Source: Rotaria sordida (lineage: Eukaryota > Rotifera > Eurotatoria > Philodinida > Philodinidae). Taken from it: DNA of 64,000 nt. The notes under the pieces are model-generated. The model made no database searches. It was not told where the DNA came from and saw nothing but the letters and a program-made list of their open reading frames with translations. Of the stretch, positions 47,613 through 64,000 are shown piece by piece. The stretch spans positions 1-64,000 of the forward strand of contig CAJNOL010000238.1 of NCBI GenBank assembly GCA_905250125.1, written 5' to 3'. Position 1 is the first letter of the stretch. Each line of letters begins with the position of its first letter. The translations under genes and the position numbers were made by a program.

Positions 47613-50320
47613 TTTTTCAAAGTAATGAGTTATATTAAAAATAAATTGTGAATATAACCAACCTTTAATAAAAGTGTCACGCACAAACTCGTTTGCTGTT
47701 CATCATTAAGATTTCATTTGATATGGGCTCATGCACTTTGACAAAAAAAAAAACAAAACAAAAGAAGAAGAGATCTGCAAGATCAACATTTCTTTCTTTC
47801 CTGGTTTTTTTTTAATTATGCGTCTTGCATGCGACATGGAACGTATACAAAATCAAAAATCTAATTGCTTTGTATATATTTAGAAAAAGATAATGGAAAA
47901 GTATTGATGCTATTGATTAAAAAATCTGATGTAGATTTTTTTTCTTTCTATTCAAAATTAAATTCTATAGAGGATTACATAGATTTGTCTCTTAGGAGTT
48001 AATCAACTTTATTAATGTATATTTTTGAAGTAAATATTTTCTTGACGTGTGATTTTAAATTTAACTTATAGAAAGATTCTGTTTCTGATCGATATACGAT
48101 ATTTCCGTTAGTATTAATTAATGTCGGAAGAGAAAATGATAGATTTTCTCATTGTCTTTCTTTAGCATAGAAACGTTCAGTTAATGATTTTGTATGTGCT
48201 TGAATGCTCTGTTTAATGAAGAATAATTGAAAAAAAAAAGGAAGATGCAGCACAATTGTCACTGATAACATATTTCAAATCTAGCGTGACTTGGAAAAAC
48301 AAATAGAACTTCGGAAGATAGTAAACAATTAATTATAATAATGTGAATTTAATATAATTTTACAATCAATCTGAAATTTTCAATTTTTTTTTCTTTATTA
48401 AGTGCGATCCTACTTGGTAGTAAAGATATCACTGATAACCTTAGGTTCCTATTTATTTAGAGCATAACAAAAATAGTAGTTGTTGTAGATCAAAGTCAAC
48501 AAAAAAGAGTTAATCAAGTTTTTATTCCAGAAAATATTTGAGTTAGTAGCCATGCTTAATTACATATAATTGATTTGTTGCGAATATTTTTCAAAAAAAT
48601 CTTTGATTAAAAAATTCATTACAGTGATAAGAAACTATTCCGATCAATTAAATTTTGTTAGACATGGATGACTTGAGAAATATAGCGAATACATCAAGTG
48701 ATAGTAGGTGGCAAACTTTGAATGTATCATACATACATCGATTTAGATTCTTCAAACTAGAAGAATTGCAATCGAACAATCTGTATATCTTTAAAAAAAT
48801 TGGCAGATATGAAAAGAATGGAAGCTTCTAATCACCAATTCTACATTAATAATTCCCTAGAACTACTTATTAATGGAATGAGAAGACAAAAGATCATCGG
48901 CTAGCACTCAACACATCGAAAGTCATTATGATAACGTCCAACTATAATGGCGGACAAAAATTTAGAGCAACTGTATTTTTAAATTTTCTTCTCGATATTA
49001 ACAGCCAGAAAGAATCCGAAAAATTTGTGTAGCTGAAAGACTTCTCTTACATGATATATAGGTCTGAAAACTTCAGCAAAACCGTTTGAATGAAGATCTG
49101 CGGACAACCGAGACTCTCAAAAGCAGATCAATCAAACAGGTGTGGATGTGGTTGAAAAGGAGACTCACACCCTCTAAAACCACATCTATCTTAATTACAA
49201 TCCTGAATATAACCAGCGATATATCTTGATAAGTACCTAAAAATCAAATTCCGAAAAGACTCTAAACACAAACCTTCAAAGGTCCAAACTAGGTCCTTGT
49301 ATGTTTCTATCACGATTCCGATCATGATTGGTATTGTCTTGTAAAGATTCGAAAATGTTTTGTTCCTGAAAAATTCGACGTAGGATCGTACTCGAAACTT
49401 GACAGGGATTTCTCAGTTTAGAATTCTAACTAATTTTATTCTTTTCTTGCTAAGATACTCGTTATGATGTAGCGATAAATCCTAACAGGATCATAATAAA
49501 AAGATTTCGACGAGATGTTAACATGAATCTGATATAAAACTTTGGCAGAATTCTCTCTACGATTCTGAGAGTGAATCCTGATAGAATTCTACATTCTTAT
49601 ATTGAAAAAAACCTCTCCAGGAACTTGAACAAATCTTGACAAGCATTTTATTTAACTATGAGAAATTCGCCAAAGAAGAATTATTAGGACTCGAGACAGA
49701 ATCATGAATAAAACTTGGTAAGATCCTGACAGACTCTTTCAGGATTTAGACTAAGAAAATGATACTGTAGATAGAAATAGAACAGTCCACATGGAGGTCA
49801 TTAAAATATACGTAGATAATTGTTATCGTTGTCAAGATTTATTTTATTTTTAAATGAAAACTCAATCAATTCTAGCATAGGATACAAAAAGTATTTGTTG
49901 TAACCGTATTTTAATACTATTCTCAAAGAAAAATTATATGAAACTATCATCATTAATTTGTTTTACAAATGAAATATAATATCTATGATTTCGAGTTTTT
50001 ATTTAAAGCTTTTAGTAGTTTTAAATAATACGTTGTATGAATAAGATGAGATTACAAACTCAATAAACAATACTATTGATTGGTTAGCAAAATATTGAAG
50101 ATCAATTTAAGACTGGCATTTTAATTTATATAAATAATAAAGATAACTGTTAAAAGAACGAAATAAATGTATATATATATATATTAGAAAATGAGAAGAA
50201 TACATTTATAGATTAGATCTTTGAGCACTCATTAAACAGCACAACAACGAGATTCTACCTACTTTATAAAAAAGAATAAATTAAAAATACACAAAAAAAA
50301 GGAATCAAGTCGAAGTCTCT
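47613..50320. other. spacer with minisatellite-like degenerate repeats
   Basis: No gene seen. Around 49300-49760 motifs of the type GAATCcTGAtAaAACTTgG recur loosely about every 45-60 bp, like an old minisatellite. A GT-rich hairpin lies at 49139. The rest is AT-rich. Confidence 0.45.
49139..49187. repeat. GT-rich hairpin, copy 2 (degenerate)
   Basis: GGTGTGGATGTGGTTG is followed by ACTCACACCC and AAAACCACATC, an imperfect inverted repeat related to the copies at 18.4, 54.7, 62.3 and 63.8 kb. Confidence 0.6.
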
Positions 50321-58184
<7,864 letters not shown>

Positions 58185-58642
58185 GTTTTTTTTGTTGAGA
58201 AAAATTGATAGATGTCGCTAGTTAATGATACTATCACAATAGAAACAATACGATCTAATAACGTTGTAAGCTGTGTCTAATTTTTTTTTTCTGTACAATT
58301 ATAAGCCTACGCGAGTAACTAAGATTTCTTATAGAAATCATTCGATGAATCATACATAATTATCTGGTAAAATTTGCTAGACTTCCATTTACCATTTAGC
58401 GCTACTGTCGTTTATAGAAAAAACATCTTAATTTAAAAGAATTCATTTTTAATTTTTATTAATTTTTTTATTAAAAAAAAAATCACTTGATGTATTTTTT
58501 TTCTTTCGACCAATAGAATTATCGATCTCGAAATATATTCAATATAGTCGGTGTTTAATAATAATGCTGATCATTTACCAATAAAAATTGCTTAATTCCA
58601 CTGACTCTTTTTTTTTTCTTTGTTTATAGATATTTATCAATC
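58185..58642. promoter_or_regulatory. divergent NT5C2 / UBA52 intergenic region
   Basis: A 458-bp gap between two start codons facing away from each other, so a shared or back-to-back promoter is expected. T-rich tracts lie just upstream of the UBA52 start. No specific element can be named from sequence alone. Confidence 0.5.
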
Positions 58643-59297
<655 letters not shown>

Positions 59298-62200
59298 ACA
59301 TTTTTTTTTTTCTTCATGCATAAGAAACATCTTATAAAATAACAAAAGAAGAATAAAGAGGAAACAAAATCCGATTGCATCTCAATGATTTTTTTTTCTT
59401 ATTTGAAGTTGATAAAATTTCCAGTAGAAATATAATGATGCTATGATGCATAAAGTTCAATATCCTTGTGAATTTGTTAGTTAATCATTTGCTTTGTGAT
59501 TGCAGAAAACAAAAAAAAAACATTGTTTCACTGAAATAAAATTATATAACAAATTGTCAAGTGTTATTAAACATGTATGAGATCGGAACGAATAGTAAAA
59601 TATTAGTAGGATTAGGCATACATTCAAAACTCAATAACAAACTTTGAATATTGCTCATTGATTATGAACTGTTTGATTTAATAAGAGATTGAAAGGATAC
59701 TGAAAAAACAACTCTGTTTTTTTTCGATTGGTTCAGTCATGTAATTTAACAATGGTGCCGTAATCCTTCTTTTGACATTCTCTAAACATCATTCTTCTAC
59801 CGATGGAAAAATGTTGTATCACATAGTTCAGTAAATAAGCATGGTTTTTCTTCATTTAGGCAAAAACGATCCAAACGGTTGGAATTCGTGCGTAATTGAA
59901 ATTAAGACTAAAAATAAAATAAAATAATATAATAGAATATTTTTCAAGTAAAAATAGCGCTTAAATAAAATAATTATCAAAATTCGTATTATTCTTTACT
60001 ACATCGTTGTAATTCATGTTACAATATAAAAACGATCTAGCTCGAAAGAGGAATAGCCGAACGCTCATATATTGAATAGTCCAGAATATCTAATGGAAAT
60101 AGTTTTTATATTTGCATAGCATAATTTTTACAGTTGAGTACCGATATTAATATGTATTCCTCCAAAAAAAAATACTAATAAGATGTAGTGTCAAGTCAAA
60201 CAAAGAGTTATATCAAATGATTTAAAGAATGTTTTTTGTTTATCATAATTTTATGTTCGTACTCACTTAAAAGATTCTAATTTATTGATAAAACGTCTAC
60301 TCGTTGATACAGTATTGAACAATAATCTAATCACAATACATAATTAAACAATGATAGTCATTCTCAACTAATACTGATCGATTAATTAAAATCATTGTGA
60401 CTAAATAATCTTTACAACTTTCGCCACGATTGTTGAAGCATACTTATCATATGGCCACTATAACCATGTTCTGTTACACACAGTTAAGCATAGTGGATCC
60501 CCGTTTACGACATAGTACTGAGCAGAATGTTATAACCATAATGTGATCTAAAATTACACTGCTACGCATCATACTCTTCTATTGCCGAGAGCATTATTCT
60601 ATCAAGTTTAGCTCTCTGACATGTTGCATAATGATATAGAATATGCCAACTACCCATAGTAATAAGACTATTTTCTATAATGAATAGTCAGATTAATTTT
60701 CGACTAAGTCAACAATTCCTTGGGTCTACATTCTGACTTTACATTGATTTGAAAGGTTGTTTTGAAAAATATTTTCAAATCTTTATCTTACAAATCAAGA
60801 ATCAGTAACTCCGGATATGTCTCTTTCAATTATATGATTATACTCATTCGAATAGCACAAGCTTATGAAGACTAAAAGGAAATCTTGGTCAGCTGAAGTG
60901 ATTATTTTAAAAAATTTTATATCTTTGATTTGTTTTTTAAATTTAAATCAATAAGTCTCACCAAATTAATGAAAAACTGTTCCTCTTCATCCTATTTCAT
61001 AAGTGGATGTCCGTTCGGTCATGGTTAGTGTTAGAGTTAAAAGAAGACAGAACTCTAAGAAAAATGTTTCGAGAAATGATTCTTGACATTTATCTAGTTT
61101 ACAGCAATCGAAAAAGAAAACATCCGAATACCATTTTGTTCGATAGTATATAAGGCAAAATCATTTCTTTTTTTCTTTAATATAAAAATTTGATATTCCA
61201 GAAACAAATGAGTTCAAAATGATGTTGCCTGATATAATATCCAAGAAAATTCTTAGAATACAAGTTTTGTATTCAGTTCTTTTTTTTTTAATTCTGACGT
61301 CTAAATTAATCGTCAATATGTGATAATTGATTATAAAATTATCTGCAACAAGTATATAAGAATAATCTGTGTGTGTTCTTTTTTCCAACTTCCAACCCTT
61401 ATTGAATTTCTAATTAATTTGATGCTATTCATCAACATAATACGCGGACTAAAAAAAACAACATTGATAGTTACATAAATGATAAACTTACAGTGCTGTA
61501 AGATATCAGTGGCACATAATTGATATAATCAATTTGAACGATAAATATAATTAATTGTTTAATTTTGTTTTCATTACTGATATGAGCAAGAACCATAATT
61601 TGTTTAGTAATATGTTGAAAGAGAGTATTATTTAAACACGAAAAAAAAAATTTAATATTGCATAATCTTTTGTTTTTTTTTCTTATAATATTTCGTATAT
61701 CAATCTTCGAACATAAATCGATATATGTGAATTCATTACCTTTAAAACAATATGACACGATTCCCTTATTGAAATTCAAAATTTGAAGTTGACTATAAGA
61801 TTAGAATAGTCAGCAGCATGAAGACGTTTCATATTGTGATGAATTTGAAGTTATATTTCTATATAAAATTGATCAAATTTTCGATCAACTATTGAAGACA
61901 TATCATAAATTGATGACATGAAAACAAAGTCAAGGATATTAGTGAAGATTTTGTCTTGTGCTATTAAATAAAGTTGTTGATTATCTATATTAAGTAAAGA
62001 ATAAACTGAGATAAATCATCTAAATTCATTTGAAATCATATATGTCAGCTTAACTTAATTTAGATATTCTGATGTACATCATAAACTTGGTTCCATATAT
62101 TATTGAATTTTTGCATTAAAAGTATGTGTTTGATGTTAAACTTAGAAACCGTGGTTACTAATAATAATAAAACTATTTTTCTCTGTTTAAATTTAAAAAA

Positions 62201-62299
62201 ACTTGATTTCTTATATTTCTTTCGTTTTTCTTCACTTATTGCTGTATATTATTGAATAAGGATGTATTTGATCAGAAAAACATAAAAGAAACTTAATAT

Positions 62300-62366
62300 A
62301 GGGTGGGTATGCATGTGGGTATCGACACCACAACGAGACTCACGCCCACACTCACACCCTACAGCC
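62300..62366. repeat. GT-rich hairpin, copy 4
   Basis: AGGGTGGGTATGCATGTGGG is paired imperfectly with GACTCACGCCCACACTCACACCCT. Confidence 0.75.
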
Positions 62367-62597
62367 GTTTGTGGAAAGTTTTTTGGAATATATATTTTTT
62401 TCTCTCAGGGAAACAATGTACAACTTTCCAAACGAGTCTTTAATTGAATTTTACAGTTGGAGGAATTTTTCACCAAAACTTTGTCGTTCGGAGAAATTTT
62501 CCATTTTTGCGACAGATTCTGCATTTCTGCCTAAAAAATAAACTATTTCCAACATCTATTCGATATAATCAATATTTCTCCTTAGTTATCTCTTCTA

Positions 62598-63218
62598 ACA
62601 ATGAAGGTATTTGTATTGTAATCGAGCTAGACTTGATATTTTGGCGTCAAATGAAAGCTCTCGCCGCCAAACTAACAAGGTTAAAATATTAGCTGCTGTT
62701 GGCTTGTCTAGAGGGACATATTGAGATTTTAAATTTAGGTATAAAAATGAATTAGAAAAGGTTTTCTCCACTATTATAAGGACAAAACATAGTGTTGTTC
62801 GAGGCGATTATGGGGTTTGTAGGGTTCCTCTTTCATATGGCTCGAACAACACTATGTTCTGTCCTTATAATAGTAGGGTATATTTTTCCTGTAGCTCATG
62901 GAAACAGCATTCTTCTATCAATCAGTAGGAAAATTAAATCCACTATTATAGGGACCAAAAACAGTGTTGCTCGAGTCATATGAAAGAGAGACCCTACAAA
63001 CCTCATAATCGCCTCGAACAACACTATGTTTTGTCCTTATAATAGTGGAGAAAACCTATTCTAATTCATTTTTAGACCTAAATTTAAAATCTCAATATGT
63101 CCCTCTAGACAAGCCAACAGCAGCTAATATTTTAACCTTGTTAGTTTGGTGGTGAGAGCTTTCATTTGACGCCAAAATATCAAGTCTAGCTCGATTACAG
63201 TACAAATATCTCCATTGT
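62598..63218. repeat. 620-bp nested foldback element
   Basis: Arms of about 260 bp: ACAATGAAGGTATTTGTATT at 62598 pairs with the inverse ending CTCCATTGT at 63218. They include GGCTTGTCTAGAGGGACATA and TCCACTATTATAAGGACAAA. The AACAACACTATGTTCTGTCC block also occurs again toward the centre, so smaller inverted repeats are nested inside the large one. Confidence 0.9.
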
Positions 63219-63754
63219 AAGTTAATTTTCTCGAATGAAATTTATTGATGCAAAATGCAATACGAATAAAAAAATAATAATAACGTCTTGTGTATTACAA
63301 TAAAATATAATATTCGATCAAAAACTTTTGTGTTTATGAAATAAGATAATCATTAAAGAAATTTCATAATAAATAGAAGTAAGATTGAGAATAATAAAAG
63401 CAACATAAAGATCATACGAATATTGAAGATTCAAAAGTGATTGATCAATCTATAGCAAAATTTAACGAAAATAATGACGACAAAAGGGTTTATAAAACAG
63501 CAAAAAATAAACGAACAATTAAAATTATAGAAAAATCATTGAAGTACCAGTAGATAATAGAATTATAAACGATACAACATGGAGGAAAATATATTTAATT
63601 AGCGAAAAATTTTGTGTAATGTGAAAAAGAAAAGATCTTTCAATCGATGCCAACGATTATCTCGTTGCGACAGTTGATGAATATATGAAGAGTATCAATG
63701 GCTAATTAAATAAAAAAAAGTATTAACAATAAATTTGATTTAAGAGAACAATTT

Positions 63755-63822
63755 AGGGTGTAGGTAAGGGTGTGGATGTGGATGTGGAAGTTAATCTTCC
63801 CGTTACCCACACCCACACCCTA
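63755..63822. repeat. GT-rich hairpin with telomere-like strands, copy 5
   Basis: AGGGTGTAGGTAAGGGTGTG with GGATGTGGATGTGG, then a short AGTTAATCTTCCC loop, then GTTACCCACACCCACACCCT. Here the two arms pair best at the outer AGGGTGT...ACACCCT ends. Confidence 0.85.
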
Positions 63823-64000
63823 TTTTTTTTGTTTTTGTTTCCTACCATATGTTTCAAGTTCATGTCCATTTGCTATTAATTAATCACAATGTTTTATTAA
63901 ATCTTTAACTTGAATAACTTGTTTTGAATGAAATCTATTATGTGATAACATAACAAAAAATTTAGCAATACAATAAAACAAAATGTGATGATATATTATA

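Larger units (their letters stand above)
59298..64000. other. right-edge gene-poor stretch
   Basis: No supported gene. AT-rich throughout. It holds a large nested foldback at 62598-63218 and two GT-rich hairpins (62.3 and 63.76 kb). Short frames around 61.2-61.8 kb have chance-like composition. Confidence 0.55.

Noticed and set aside
62792..62983. 63-codon open frame with hydrophobic residues
   Set aside because: It lies wholly inside the inverted-repeat centre of the 62.6-63.2 kb foldback.

Overview
This is an AT-rich nuclear window from an animal. Genes are split by many very short GT-AG introns (about 45-70 bp) plus a few of 0.7-2.3 kb, and no bacterial or organellar operon structure is visible. 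Two F-box/leucine-rich genes of an expanded type, many short-intron housekeeping genes, and scattered hairpins carrying GTGTGGGTGTG-like strands (the bdelloid telomere repeat is, from memory, TGTGGG) make a bdelloid rotifer the best guess. That placement is inference.

Layout, left to right. 0-3 kb: 5' part of a Cys-loop ligand-gated channel (minus), running off the left edge. 6.4-10.2 kb: a RING/B-box/coiled-coil protein (plus), convergent with a 13-exon SDCCAG8-like centrosomal coiled-coil gene (10.4-15.2 kb, minus). 15.2-22.9 kb: gene-poor, with a degenerate multi-copy repeat and a tandem array of six tRNA-Trp(CCA) copies (20.3-21.1 kb), two of them decayed. 22.9-28.9 kb: two F-box paralogs (minus), the second with a frameshift. 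30.9-35.7 kb (all minus): UPRT, ARPC5 and a wrecked copy of the complex III subunit QCR7/UQCRB. 36.7-45.4 kb (plus): TOM40, then SRRM1. 45.7-47.6 kb: SLC45-type sugar transporter (minus). 50.3-58.2 kb: NT5C2 (minus), in divergent arrangement with UBA52 (58.6-59.3 kb, plus). 59.3-64 kb: no gene seen.

The coding genes are mostly conserved eukaryotic core functions: mRNA splicing, mitochondrial import, actin nucleation, nucleotide salvage, the ubiquitin-ribosome fusion, the centrosome. They show no shared pathway. For most genes the exon joins were worked out by hand from reading frame, GT-AG borders and remembered family sequence, and the joined lengths come out divisible by three.

The most distinctive feature is how much of the non-coding DNA is inverted repeat. 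At least ten foldback or MITE-like structures sit in introns and spacers, including a 592-bp palindrome symmetric about one point in NT5C2 intron 1. One family has a copy apparently split by another foldback insertion. A separate family of short GT-rich hairpins recurs five times. No new protein system was recognised; the unexplained items are these repeat families and two coding-like fragments (25.6 kb and 52.2 kb).
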